DNA of 64,000 bases from an uncultured Candidatus Entotheonella sp. (GCA_951828535.1 OX639990.1:1971300-2035299), one strand, 5' to 3'. Counted from the stretch's first letter, positions 25,935 to 35,656 are shown. Translations and numbers: made by a program. The notes: generated by a model not told the origin, from the sequence alone.

Positions 25935-27008
25935 ATGAATAACCCTCTGGCCGAAGATGAACTTGAAGTCACTGTCTTCGGCCCCGGCTACGGAGAGAGT
26001 ATTGCCCTGCATGTCGGCGACGGCGCCTGGGTTCTCGTCGACTCCTGCATCAACCCGGATGGCGAGCCGAGAGCCCTGCAATATCTGGCCGGCCTCGGTG
26101 TCAATCCGGCCCAGGCCGTTCGCCTAGTCGTTGCCACCCACTGGCATGACGATCACATTCGCGGCATGGCCAGACTGGTCACCGCCTGCAGCAACGCTGT
26201 TTTCTGCTGCGCCAGTGCCCTCCGCGAAAAAGAGTTTCTCACCTTATCTGGCACCTCCGGACCCAACAGAATTCCCGGCGCCAGCTCTGGTGTTCGGGAA
26301 CTTTACAACATCTTCTCCAGGCTCCATCGAACACCAGAAAAACTGAAATTCGTTTTCGCTGACAACCTAATCTTCCGACAAGGTTCCTGCGAAATCTGGG
26401 CGCTGTCGCCAAATAGCTCGGCATTTTTGAATTTTCTAAAGCAGGTAGGCAGCATCCTGCCCGGGCGGGGCGAAACCAGGCGTCGAATACCCAGCCTCAC
26501 CCCCAATCAAGTTTCCGTTGTGTTGTGGGTCAAAATCGGGGATTTCGCATTGCTGCTCGGCTCCGATATGGAGAGGCCCGGCTGGGCCGACATTCTCAGT
26601 AGTACGACACGACCGACGGGCAAGGCGTCGGTGCTCAAGGTGCCGCATCATGGGTCGGCAAACGCCGACGAACCAGGGGTGTGGCAGGATATGCTGGCAT
26701 CCCATCCTTGGGCCGTGCTGGCACCTTGGCGCCTGGGTGGGCGGAAGCTGCCGCGACAAGATGACGTGCGGCGTGTTTTGTCCTACACGCCGAACGCGTA
26801 TGCCACATCCCAGGGAACTACACTCACCGGAGCCCCGGCAGAGAAAAACCGCACGGTCAGCAGAACGATACGGGAAACCGCCATCAAGCGCCGCTCTGTC
26901 TCCATGTCGACTGATGCGGTCCGGCTGCGCAGGCCGTCTGGAAGCCAGGCGCCATGGCGGGTCGAGCTTTTCGGCTCGGCCTGTGCGCTCCAGCACTTCG
27001 CCACTTAA
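25935..27008 (+). CDS. ComEC-like MBL-fold hydrolase
   Basis: The product of about 357 residues has the metal-binding motif HWHDDH (His69, His71, Asp72, Asp73, His74) and later LLGSDME and KVPHHGS, which match the stand-alone ComEC/Rec2-type metallo-beta-lactamase proteins. ComEC-type MBL domains act on nucleic acid or remain uncharacterised. There is no membrane segment, so it is presumably cytoplasmic. The start is ATG 25935, or GTG 25926 overlapping the preceding stop. It sits inside the Hma-like island, 40 bases before the DNA methylase, so a nuclease or nucleotide-hydrolysing effector role is inferred. Confidence 0.85.
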   Translation: MNNPLAEDELEVTVFGPGYGESIALHVGDGAWVLVDSCINPDGEPRALQYLAGLGVNPAQAVRLVVATHWHDDHIRGMARLVTACSNAVFCCASALREKEFLTLSGTSGPNRIPGASSGVRELYNIFSRLHRTPEKLKFVFADNLIFRQGSCEIWALSPNSSAFLNFLKQVGSILPGRGETRRRIPSLTPNQVSVVLWVKIGDFALLLGSDMERPGWADILSSTTRPTGKASVLKVPHHGSANADEPGVWQDMLASHPWAVLAPWRLGGRKLPRQDDVRRVLSYTPNAYATSQGTTLTGAPAEKNRTVSRTIRETAIKRRSVSMSTDAVRLRRPSGSQAPWRVELFGSACALQHFAT

Positions 27009-27047
27009 TGAGACCTGCCGTCAACGCTTTACCCGGAATCCGACCCC

Positions 27048-29984
27048 ATGCCTGAAGACACCCGCCTGATCGAACGCTGGCTGCCGATCGCCGAGCTTGG
27101 CATCGAAAGCACCCGCGAGCGAACGCCCATGACCCCCTTTCCGGCCCCGAACCGCCTGCACGTCTGGTGGGCGCGGCGGCCGCTGGTGGCGGCACGCGCC
27201 GCGGTTCTCGCTTCCCTGCTGCCGGCGGATGCTGACCGCGACAAGTTTCTGCACGTGTTGGGCATTCACGGGGACCCGGTGGCTACTCGGCGGCGGATTG
27301 ACGCGGCGAGACGCCGTGGCGAACGATTCGAGGGACAAGCATACAGTTATCCCCGGGCCTTCGGTTACGTTCCCAGCCAAGACGATAGGGCTTGGGTAAC
27401 ATCCGCTCTACGAAATTCTCTGGCCGATTTCACTGTGATTGATCCGACCGCTGGTGGTGGCAGCGTTCCCTTCGAAGCGACTCGACTGGGGATTAGCGCT
27501 GTCGCGAACGATCTCAATCCGGTGGCAGCGCTGATCATGCGGGCAACGGTGCAGTGGCCTTCGGAATTTGGTTCCCAATTGAAGGCTGAATTCGGCAGTC
27601 TCTCGGAACGTTTCATTCGGATAAGAGAAGAACGCCTCGAACCGCACTTTCCTCCCGAGCCCAAACCCAATGCCATACCCACTAACTTCATTTGGGCGCG
27701 CACCATCACATGCCCTTATTGCGACGGACTGGTGCCGCTGTCGCCGAACTGGCGGCTGGCGCCAGACGGCACCGGCGTGCGGCTCAGGCCCCAACTCGGG
27801 ACCGGAGGGGGGGCGAAAGGCCGGGTGTGCAGGTTCGAGATTGTGCGGTCTGCGAACGAGCAGTCCGCCGGTACGGTGGCAAGGGGCGACGGTACCTGCC
27901 TGTATCCCGACTGCGGGCGCGTGATCGACGGCGACGAGATCAAGTCCCAGGCCCAGGCCGGGCGGATGGGCGAGCAGTTGTTCGCGGTCGTCTACAAGGA
28001 ACGGGTTCTCAGCAAGACCAAAACGGGCAAGACCCGCGAGAAGTGGGTACGCGATTATCGCGCCCCCCGGCGGGAGGACGACAACAGCACCGACATACGG
28101 TCGCGGCTGGATGGGAAACTGCCGGAGTGGGAAGCGTTCGACATGGTGCCGAGTGAGAAGATCCCCGACGGAAACAAGACCGCGGAACCTCAGCGATATG
28201 GCATGTTACTTTGGCGTGACCTGTTTTCGCCGCGCCAACTTATCTGCCATGGCACGAGCGTCGAGGTCTTCCGCGAAATGCTCGACGCCGACCGGGCGGC
28301 GGGCGAGCTGAGCGAGGTTCGACAAGCGGCGTATGGGTATTTGGCTCTCTCATTGGATAAGCTGCTGAACTACAACTCCCGCATGTCAGTCTGGATGCCT
28401 ACGCGGGAGGTAGTCGCAAACACTTTCAACCGACATGACTTCGCATTCTGCTGGTCGCACGCCGAAATGGCACCCCTCATCGCCGGCCTTGGCTACGATT
28501 GGGCCATCGGCCAAACCGCCAAATGTATCGGCGAACTCGTATCCCTGGTGCGTCCCGGAGCCATAGACGCCAACGGCGACCTGTTCGCCACCGCAGACGA
28601 AACCCCGACGATCACCATAACCTGCAAACCGGGGGACAACCTCGACCACATCGAACATGGCAGCATCGACGCGGTAGTCATCGACCCGCCGTACTATGAC
28701 AACGTGATGTACGCCGAGTTGTCCGACTTCTTCTATGTCTGGCTGAAGCGCACCGCCGGTCACGTCTTTCCCGAGCTGTTCCGCCGCCGTCTGACCGATA
28801 AGGACAATGAGGCCGTCGCCAATCCCGCCAGGTTCCAAGGACAAAAGGGCGCCCGGTCGCTCGCCGGCCGGGACTACCAGCAACGCATGGCGTCGATCTT
28901 CGCCGAGTGCCGCCGAGTGCTGAAGCCTGACGGCATTATGACGTTGATGTTCACCCACAAGGCGAGCGGTGCCTGGGATGCGCTGACCGCCGGGCTAATG
29001 GACGCAGGCTTTATCATCACCGCTTCCTGGCCGGTCAACACCGAGGCCGAGGGCAGCCTGCACATCCGCGACAAAGCAGCGGCCAACAGCACCGTCTTTC
29101 TGGTCTGCCGGCCACGACAGCCTGACGGCGGCGGCGCCAGCGACCTCTACTGGGAGGACATCGAACCTCAGGTGGCGCACGCCGTCCGCGAACGGGTCGA
29201 AGCGTTCCAGGAAGCCGGCATCAGCGGCGTGGACCTCTATCTCGCCTCCTTCGGGCCGGCGCTAGAGGAATTCTCCCGCCACTGGCCCTTGCGGCGCGGC
29301 ACACCGCGCCAGGTTCCCGAGGCGGAACGCCGCTCCCGGCGCCAGCAGGCCTTGTTTGAAGTGGCGCCAGACCCCTACGTCGCCACCCCGGAAGACGCTC
29401 TGGACACGGCCCGCCGCGAGGTGAAGCGTTGGCGCCTAGAGCAGTTGACGCACCTCAAGGCCAATGCTGATCTCGACCCGCCTACTGCCTTTTTCGTGCT
29501 GGCTTGGGACGCTTTCAAGGCGCCAGTCTTCGCCTACGACGAAGCATTGCGGCTGGCCCGTGCCGTCGGCGTCGATCTCGACAGGGCGATCATCGGCCGG
29601 ATGGCGGAGAAGAAGGGCAGCAACGTCCAGTTGTGGGACAGCACGCGCCGGGCGGCGAAAGGCACCCTGGGGCCGCCCGACGGCTCCCGCGGCATGATCG
29701 ACGCCGTTCATCACGCCGCCAACCTGGCGCGCCTCCGCTCCCTGGCTGCGGCCCGCGAGATGCTCACCAACGCGCAGGTCGACCAGGACCCGCGCTTCCT
29801 GGCTGCTCTGGAGGCCGTTCTTGAAATCCTCCCCGTTTCCACCAGCATCACCGGTATTGAACTGACGGGAGATGTTGCCGCCGCCGGGAGCGACTTCGAA
29901 GCGCTCTACGGCCTATATCGCCTGGCCTACCGCGACCGGATCGACGAACCCACGCAGCTGAAGTTGTGGCGGGACGACAACTGA
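27048..29984 (+). CDS. DUF1156 DNA methyltransferase of an Hma-like system
   Basis: The 978-residue product has the DUF1156 N-terminus (LIERWLPIAELGIES, then NRLHVWWARRPLVAARA). The SAM motif I is DPTAGGGSVPFEA (near residue 131) and motif IV is DPPYYDNVMYAELSDFFYVW (near residue 546), as in amino-methylases. A short cysteine pair motif (CPYCDG near residue 223) and a further pair (CLYPDC) may bind zinc. Its C-terminal third is helical and family-specific. The stop is two bases from the helicase start. With the DUF499 ATPase and helicase it makes up the core of the defence system, presumably modifying host DNA. Confidence 0.93.
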   Translation: MPEDTRLIERWLPIAELGIESTRERTPMTPFPAPNRLHVWWARRPLVAARAAVLASLLPADADRDKFLHVLGIHGDPVATRRRIDAARRRGERFEGQAYSYPRAFGYVPSQDDRAWVTSALRNSLADFTVIDPTAGGGSVPFEATRLGISAVANDLNPVAALIMRATVQWPSEFGSQLKAEFGSLSERFIRIREERLEPHFPPEPKPNAIPTNFIWARTITCPYCDGLVPLSPNWRLAPDGTGVRLRPQLGTGGGAKGRVCRFEIVRSANEQSAGTVARGDGTCLYPDCGRVIDGDEIKSQAQAGRMGEQLFAVVYKERVLSKTKTGKTREKWVRDYRAPRREDDNSTDIRSRLDGKLPEWEAFDMVPSEKIPDGNKTAEPQRYGMLLWRDLFSPRQLICHGTSVEVFREMLDADRAAGELSEVRQAAYGYLALSLDKLLNYNSRMSVWMPTREVVANTFNRHDFAFCWSHAEMAPLIAGLGYDWAIGQTAKCIGELVSLVRPGAIDANGDLFATADETPTITITCKPGDNLDHIEHGSIDAVVIDPPYYDNVMYAELSDFFYVWLKRTAGHVFPELFRRRLTDKDNEAVANPARFQGQKGARSLAGRDYQQRMASIFAECRRVLKPDGIMTLMFTHKASGAWDALTAGLMDAGFIITASWPVNTEAEGSLHIRDKAAANSTVFLVCRPRQPDGGGASDLYWEDIEPQVAHAVRERVEAFQEAGISGVDLYLASFGPALEEFSRHWPLRRGTPRQVPEAERRSRRQQALFEVAPDPYVATPEDALDTARREVKRWRLEQLTHLKANADLDPPTAFFVLAWDAFKAPVFAYDEALRLARAVGVDLDRAIIGRMAEKKGSNVQLWDSTRRAAKGTLGPPDGSRGMIDAVHHAANLARLRSLAAAREMLTNAQVDQDPRFLAALEAVLEILPVSTSITGIELTGDVAAAGSDFEALYGLYRLAYRDRIDEPTQLKLWRDDN

Positions 29985-29986
29985 CC

Positions 29987-32900
29987 ATGCTCTGCGACCG
30001 CGACTGGAAGCTCAAGTACACCCCCGACGATGGCGATCTCGTACGGCTGTTCTACATCCCTGCTCTCGAAGACGCCGAACGCTACGACCGGCTGACCGGA
30101 TATTTCAATGCCAGTGCCCTGCGGCTGGCGGCGCGGGGCATCGAAGGACTGGTGCGCAACGACGGCCGCATGCGCCTGATCGTCGGCTGCACGCTGGATC
30201 CCGCCGAGATCGAGGCCATCGAAAAGGGCGAGGAACTGCGCAAGCTCGTCGGGCAGCACATGGCCACCCTGTCCCTGGCGCCGCCGGACCAGGCGACATC
30301 CGACGCCTTGGAGCTGCTGGCGTGGATGGTCGGACGCGGCTATCTGGACGTCCGGGTGGCGGTACCCTGCGATGCGGACCGGAGGCCGATCCCGGCGGAC
30401 GGCATCTTTCACGAAAAAGCCGGCATCATCCAGGACCGCGCCGGCGACCGCATTGCCTGGAACGGCAGCCTCAACGAGACAGCCGCCGGCTGGCAGCACA
30501 ACTGGGAGAGCATCAACGTCTATACAAGTTGGGGTACGGATGCGGCCAGGGTAAATCACGAGGACGCCAACTTTGCCCGTATATGGACAGACAAGGCACA
30601 GCGCGTCATCGTGTTGGACGTCCCCGACGCCGCCCGCCAGAGTCTGATGCGGTTCATGCCGAAGAACGACATGCCGGCCCGCCTGAAGCAGGAACCCGAA
30701 ACGAAACTCGTTGCATCTCCCCCTGTCGAGCTGACTGCCGGGCCGACAGGGCCCGAAGAACCGCCGGCACCTGGACCGGGGGACCTGAGAAGCCGGGTTT
30801 GGTCTTTCATCCGGCACGCCCCTTGCCTCCCCGAGGGCGGCGAGCGGGTGGGTGAGGCCACCTCGGCGGTGGTCCCGTGGCCGCACCAAGTCAGAGCTTT
30901 CGAGCGGCTTTACCGCGACTGGCCGCCCCGGCTGCTGATCGCAGACGAGGTCGGGCTGGGAAAAACCATTCAGGCCGGTATGTTGCTGCGGCAGGCCTGG
31001 CTTGCCGGCCGCGCCGGGCGCATCCTGATCCTGGCCCCCAAGGCGGTGCTCAGACAGTGGCAAATCGAACTGCGCGAGAAGTTCAATCTCAACTGGCCGA
31101 TCTATGACGGCCGCAAGCTGGTCTGGCATCCATCGCCGGCGTTGCGTGAACACCACGAGCGGGAGGTGGACCGCGACGACTGGCACCGGGAACCCGTGGT
31201 CATCGCCTCGAGCCACCTGATGCGCCGCCACGACCGCGCCGCGTCCCTCCTGGAACATGCCGCTCCCTGGGATCTGATCGTGCTCGACGAGGCCCACCAT
31301 GCCCGCCGGCGCGCTGCCGGCAGCCCCCAGGAGGGCGGACCCAACGCCTTGCTGCGCCTGATGCAAGGACTGAAAGACCGCGCCCAGGGTCTGGTGTTGC
31401 TGACAGCGACGCCCATGCAGGTCCATCCAGTGGAGGTCTGGGATTTGCTCAACCTGCTAGGGTTGCCGCCGGAATGGTCGGCACAATCGTTTCTCGAATT
31501 CTTCGAGGATGTCGAGCAGCCCAATCCTTCCGCGACGACGATGGACCGGATGGCACAGTTGTTCCAATCGGCCGAGCATACCTATGGCCAGGTCGAAGCA
31601 CAGGACGCCAGTCGTGTAACGGACCTGTCCCCTCTCAAGACCAATAGGGTGCTTCGCGCCCTGCGGGACCCGGCCAGTATTCCCCGGCGGCAGCTGGAAA
31701 CTGCTGAGCGGCGGGCGGCAGTCAACATCATGCGGGCCAACACCCCGCTGCGCCGGCTGGTGTCGCGTCACACCCGCGAACTGCTCAGGCGGTATTTTCA
31801 GGCGGGTATGCTGTCCACCCTGATCGCCGACCGTCGGGTCGAGGACCGCTTTCTCGATATGACGCCGCTGGAACGCGAGCTTTACGAGGCGTTGGAGGCG
31901 TACATCGCCACCACCTACAACCAAGCCAGCGCCAGCGAGCGCACCGCGGTGGGGTTCGTCATGACCATTTACCGCCGCCGCCTCGCCAGCAGCTTCAGCG
32001 CTTTGCGAAACACGCTGCGGAAACATCTGGGCGCGGTTACCACGGGCAACCACGATTTATTGACGGGCCTGGACGAAGACGCGCCGGACGATGGGCTTGG
32101 CGAAGAGGAGGTGCTGGATGCGGATGAGGTTGGAGACCTGGAACGTGAGGCCCTCGCCGCGGAAGAAAGGGCCGACATTGAAGATCTGCTAGACCGCATC
32201 ACCCAGCTGCCGCCGGACAGCAAACTGGCCAGCCTGAAACGCACCCTTGCCGATCTCCAACGGGAGGGCTATGAGCAGGCCATGGTCTTTACCCAATACA
32301 CCGACACGATGGATTTCCTTCGCGGGGAGCTTCAAAAAAACGGTGATCTGAAACTCATGTGCTTCTCCGGCCGCGGCGGCGAAATTCCTTCTGCCGACGG
32401 CGGTTGGCGTCAGATCAATCGCGATGATGTCAAACGGCGCTTTCGTGACGGCGAGGCGCATATTCTGCTGTGCACCGATGCCGCGGCCGAAGGCTTGAAT
32501 TTCCAGTTCTGCGGCGCCTTGGTCAACTACGATATGCCCTGGAACCCGATGCGGGTCGAGCAGCGCATCGGGCGCATCGACCGCCTCGGGCAACGCCACC
32601 CGGTCATCCGAATCGTTAACCTACATTATGAAGACACGGTGGAGACCGACGTCTATCGCGCCCTTCGCGACCGCATCGGACTCTTCGAATCCGTGGTCGG
32701 GCCTCTGCAACCGATCCTTGCCCGCATGCCGCGGACGATTTCGGAAGCGGTATTGTCGAGTGCAAGACGCAGCCGGCAGGAAGCGGCCGACTTGGTGGAC
32801 ACGATTCATCAGCAGACACAAGAGGCGGAAAGAAAGGGCTTCGACCTTGACGCCGTGACCGAGGAAGACCTCGTCATGCCGCCGCTGCCGACCTCACCAG

Positions 32901-33175
32901 TCACCATGGACGATCTCGACAGGGTCATCGGTTCCCTCGACCTGATGCCGCCAGGTACCGACATCCAGCCATTGGGACACCGGGAATACGGTCTGTTGGC
33001 ACCGGGTATGAGGGAGTCTTTGCGGGTGACCACCGATCCCCAATACTTCGACGAAAATGCCGACAGCGTCGAATTCTGGTCACCGGGCAGCCCTCTGTTC
33101 ATCCCACCGGAGTTCGTGGCACAGCACAATCATGTGCCAAGTGTCAGGTCGTTAAAGGATGTTCTCGACGCCTGA
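29987..33175 (+). CDS. PLD-nuclease-like SNF2 helicase of an Hma-like system
   Basis: The product (about 1062 residues) begins with a phospholipase-D-like domain: HEKAGIIQD near residue 136 and GSLNETAAG after it give the HxK...GS motif. A SNF2-family helicase follows, with LLIADEVGLGKTIQAG (motif I, near residue 325), DEAHHAR (motif II), LLTATPM (motif III), VFTQYTDTM (motif IV), LLCTDAAAEGLNFQFC (motif V) and QRIGRIDRLGQ (motif VI). I chose ATG 29987, two bases after the methylase stop; a GTG at 29966 would overlap. It probably translocates on and cuts unmodified DNA, but that is inferred from family relations. Confidence 0.93.
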   Translation: MLCDRDWKLKYTPDDGDLVRLFYIPALEDAERYDRLTGYFNASALRLAARGIEGLVRNDGRMRLIVGCTLDPAEIEAIEKGEELRKLVGQHMATLSLAPPDQATSDALELLAWMVGRGYLDVRVAVPCDADRRPIPADGIFHEKAGIIQDRAGDRIAWNGSLNETAAGWQHNWESINVYTSWGTDAARVNHEDANFARIWTDKAQRVIVLDVPDAARQSLMRFMPKNDMPARLKQEPETKLVASPPVELTAGPTGPEEPPAPGPGDLRSRVWSFIRHAPCLPEGGERVGEATSAVVPWPHQVRAFERLYRDWPPRLLIADEVGLGKTIQAGMLLRQAWLAGRAGRILILAPKAVLRQWQIELREKFNLNWPIYDGRKLVWHPSPALREHHEREVDRDDWHREPVVIASSHLMRRHDRAASLLEHAAPWDLIVLDEAHHARRRAAGSPQEGGPNALLRLMQGLKDRAQGLVLLTATPMQVHPVEVWDLLNLLGLPPEWSAQSFLEFFEDVEQPNPSATTMDRMAQLFQSAEHTYGQVEAQDASRVTDLSPLKTNRVLRALRDPASIPRRQLETAERRAAVNIMRANTPLRRLVSRHTRELLRRYFQAGMLSTLIADRRVEDRFLDMTPLERELYEALEAYIATTYNQASASERTAVGFVMTIYRRRLASSFSALRNTLRKHLGAVTTGNHDLLTGLDEDAPDDGLGEEEVLDADEVGDLEREALAAEERADIEDLLDRITQLPPDSKLASLKRTLADLQREGYEQAMVFTQYTDTMDFLRGELQKNGDLKLMCFSGRGGEIPSADGGWRQINRDDVKRRFRDGEAHILLCTDAAAEGLNFQFCGALVNYDMPWNPMRVEQRIGRIDRLGQRHPVIRIVNLHYEDTVETDVYRALRDRIGLFESVVGPLQPILARMPRTISEAVLSSARRSRQEAADLVDTIHQQTQEAERKGFDLDAVTEEDLVMPPLPTSPVTMDDLDRVIGSLDLMPPGTDIQPLGHREYGLLAPGMRESLRVTTDPQYFDENADSVEFWSPGSPLFIPPEFVAQHNHVPSVRSLKDVLDA

Positions 33176-33273
33176 GCATCCAAAGTCATCCGTTCAAGCG
33201 CCGCTACCAGAGCATCACCGCCATACAGCCCGGCCGCGTTGACGGCGCCCTTCTAACCTGCAATAGCGGTTCT

Positions 33274-33320
33274 TCAGAGACCCCCACATGATCCCCATAC
33301 CCGGTAGGAAGGCGCTGCGC
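33274..33320 (+). repeat. Right copy of the direct repeat flanking the island
   Basis: These 47 bases contain the permease ATG (33288) and match 17265-17312. The preceding 98 bases after the helicase stop (33176-33273) hold no gene. Here the former upstream codons (CAGAGACCCCCA) are kept as a non-coding leader. Confidence 0.85.
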
Positions 33321-34124
33321 AACCCGATCTTCCGCGGCGCGCTGGACGCCATGACGCACCGCGGCACAGCCTGGACGCACGGGCTGAATTACGCCGCGGT
33401 GCTGTCGCTGGCGCTCTTCATCACCTGGCCGAAGGAAGGCTTCCTGAGTCTGCGCGACCTGCCGTTCACCTACAACGCCATGGGCGGCACGGCGACGATC
33501 ATCCTGGCCTACCTCAACTTCACCCAGGGGGCGCGCAACCTGCTGGGCGCCCAGGACGTCACCCTGCGCGACTGGCTGGCGTTCACGCCGCTGCCGGTCG
33601 GCGTGTGCCTGCGCGGCTATCTGGCAGCAGGCAGCGTCGAGACGCTGTTCTTCTGGGGCCTGTCGTGGCCCCTGATGCTGCTGGCCGGCGGCGTCTCGGG
33701 CGAGTCGCTCGCCCATCTCGGCACCGGCATGCTCGTGCTGCTGGCGTGCCTGACGGCGTACCGGGTTATCGGCGTCACCTTGCTGATCTGGTTCGAGCGC
33801 GACGACTTCGTCCTCTACATCCTGGTGCGCGTCGTGTACCTGTGGTTCATCCTGGTCAGCGGCTTCGTGTGGCCGCTCGCTAACCCGGTGCTGGCGTTCA
33901 TCGACACCAGCATCTGGCCGCAGCGCCTGCCCGACGTCAGTCTTCGGCTAGCGGGCTTTGAATATTCGGCGCCGGGGTGGGCCGCCACGGTGACGTTGCA
34001 TTTGATTCTGGGGGGGCTGTTTTTTATAATCGCCACCTTGCGCACGCGCTGGCTGCAACGCCGATTGGCTCTCCGCGACGGCACTGAGGGAGGTGAAGGC
34101 GATGGATCGATCGGGCCTCCTTGA
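33288..34124 (+). CDS. Multi-pass membrane protein of the MoxR-VWA cluster
   Basis: The 278-residue product has about six hydrophobic segments, at residues 33-47, 64-78, 100-130, 140-165, 170-200 and 235-255. It resembles ABC-permease-like membrane proteins that occur in Bat/MoxR clusters. No nucleotide-binding partner is seen. Its first eleven codons are duplicated at 17280, where the ancestral operon placed it directly after the exported 646-residue protein. Its 3' end overlaps the next gene by 23 bases. Confidence 0.8.
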   Translation: MIPIPGRKALRNPIFRGALDAMTHRGTAWTHGLNYAAVLSLALFITWPKEGFLSLRDLPFTYNAMGGTATIILAYLNFTQGARNLLGAQDVTLRDWLAFTPLPVGVCLRGYLAAGSVETLFFWGLSWPLMLLAGGVSGESLAHLGTGMLVLLACLTAYRVIGVTLLIWFERDDFVLYILVRVVYLWFILVSGFVWPLANPVLAFIDTSIWPQRLPDVSLRLAGFEYSAPGWAATVTLHLILGGLFFIIATLRTRWLQRRLALRDGTEGGEGDGSIGPP

Positions 34125-35622
34125 GCAGGCCGTAACGCGGTTGCAGCGGCGCCACCGGTTTCTTCGGCGGCTGCGCCGCTCCCTGGATACCGCCCTCGTC
34201 GGCCTCGCCGCCGCCTGTCTGGCAACGGCCGTCGTCACTGCCGGCGTGTGGACGGCCTCCCTGTCGGGCGTCTATGCCCTCCTCGCCCTCGTGATCCTCG
34301 GCATCATTATCTGCCTCGGCTGGCCCAGACGCGGCGATTCAAAGCTTGCTAGCCTGAGGATGCTGGCCGCCGCGGACCGCACCCTGCGCGGCCACGAACG
34401 CCTCAGCACCGCTTACGAGTATGGCACGCAGCACGCCGACCACCCCTTCAATGCCGCCCTGATGGACGAAGCCGATCGGCTGGCGCCGCGCGTCGAGCCG
34501 CGCCAGGTATTGCCGCTGCGCCTGCCGCGCCGGCTGTGGGCCATCCCGGTCTTGCTGCTCGCCACCCTCGCCCTGCACTGGATCGAGACCCCACCGTGGT
34601 CGTTCGCCACGCTCGGCGATGCGGATTTCAGCCGCCAAGTGGTGCGCGAGGGCCAGCGTCTCGAACAGTGGGGCGACGAACTGGAGCGGCTCGCCAAACA
34701 GGAACACCTGGACCGCAGCCTCGTCCTGGCGCGCCAACTGCAGAACCTCGGCAAGCATCTGCAAGACGAGCGAGCGCCGCAGGACGCCTTCACGGACCGC
34801 ATCGCCACCCTTTCGGACTACCTGCAGCGCCTGCGCGAGGAGCTGCGCGAGCGCGCCCTGATGAGCGGCATGGGCCGGTTGGCGGTGCGCGACACGCTGC
34901 CGTCCGGCAAGAGCCTCAAGCAGGAGTTGCGCGACGTGCTGAAACTCTTGGACGACGAAACACCGTCGCGCGACCGGGTGGCGGCAGCCGAGCAAAGCCT
35001 GCAGCGCCTGCGCCAGCAGGCCGGCGCCGTACCGGTTCCCGAACTGGAATCGCTGTTGCAAAACCTGCGCGCCGGCGACGTGCAGGCGGCGCGGCAATTG
35101 TTGCGTGAGGTCATCGAGCAGCAGCAGGCCAGTGAAGAGATGCAGCACCTCGAACGCGCCCGCCGCGCTTTGGAATACGCCTCCCGCAACCTGCAGCAAC
35201 AGGCCGAGGGCCAGCCCGGCGACCCCTCGCCCGGCGCCCGGCAGGCGCAGGGCGACTTCGACCGCCGCCAGTTCGGCGGCGAGTTCATGATGGAAGACCT
35301 GTACGGCATGGAGGAGTTCTCCGCCCCCGGCTCCGACGCCGGCTACGGCGTGTCCACCCGTGTCGACGCCCGCCCCGAACAGGCCCTGCGCGAGTCCGAG
35401 CAACCCACGTCGCACGTCGAGTTGCGCAACAACCCCGGCCCCACGCGCCTGCAATACATGCGCCGCCTGCCGATGATCAACGAGGCGCAGGTGCCCGTGG
35501 AGGAGGTCGCCGTGCAATACCGGCAAGCCGCCGAGGAGGTGCTGACGCACGAGGACATCCCGCGCGGCTACCGCGAACAGATCAAGCAGTACTTCCTGTC
35601 GCTGGGGATGGTGCGGGAATAA
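34102..35622 (+). CDS. Membrane-anchored coiled-coil protein of the MoxR-VWA cluster
   Basis: The 506-residue product has two transmembrane helices near residues 31-55 and 58-75 and probably another near residue 145. A long Gln/Leu/Arg-rich helical region follows, expected to form coiled coils. The C-terminal 50 residues (RRLPMINEAQVPVEEVAVQY...) are conserved-looking. The ATG at 34102 has GGAGG eight bases upstream; a GTG at 34093 is the alternative. This is a cluster-specific envelope protein resembling DUF4175-type neighbours of MoxR. No enzymatic motif is visible. Confidence 0.78.
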   Translation: MDRSGLLEQAVTRLQRRHRFLRRLRRSLDTALVGLAAACLATAVVTAGVWTASLSGVYALLALVILGIIICLGWPRRGDSKLASLRMLAAADRTLRGHERLSTAYEYGTQHADHPFNAALMDEADRLAPRVEPRQVLPLRLPRRLWAIPVLLLATLALHWIETPPWSFATLGDADFSRQVVREGQRLEQWGDELERLAKQEHLDRSLVLARQLQNLGKHLQDERAPQDAFTDRIATLSDYLQRLREELRERALMSGMGRLAVRDTLPSGKSLKQELRDVLKLLDDETPSRDRVAAAEQSLQRLRQQAGAVPVPELESLLQNLRAGDVQAARQLLREVIEQQQASEEMQHLERARRALEYASRNLQQQAEGQPGDPSPGARQAQGDFDRRQFGGEFMMEDLYGMEEFSAPGSDAGYGVSTRVDARPEQALRESEQPTSHVELRNNPGPTRLQYMRRLPMINEAQVPVEEVAVQYRQAAEEVLTHEDIPRGYREQIKQYFLSLGMVRE

Positions 35623-35656
35623 CCCCCAACCCCCCTTTTCAGGGGGGCAGGTTTCC
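35621..35656. repeat. C6/G6 hairpin repeat upstream of moxR
   Basis: CCCCCC-TTTTCA-GGGGGG forms a hairpin in the 62-base gap before moxR. It is the partner, in opposite orientation, of the repeat at 15101. It could modulate expression between the two genes. Confidence 0.55.

Noticed and set aside
29927-31426. Minus-strand open frame of 499 codons opposite the helicase
   Set aside because: It lies opposite a gene with all helicase motifs and shows only shadow composition.
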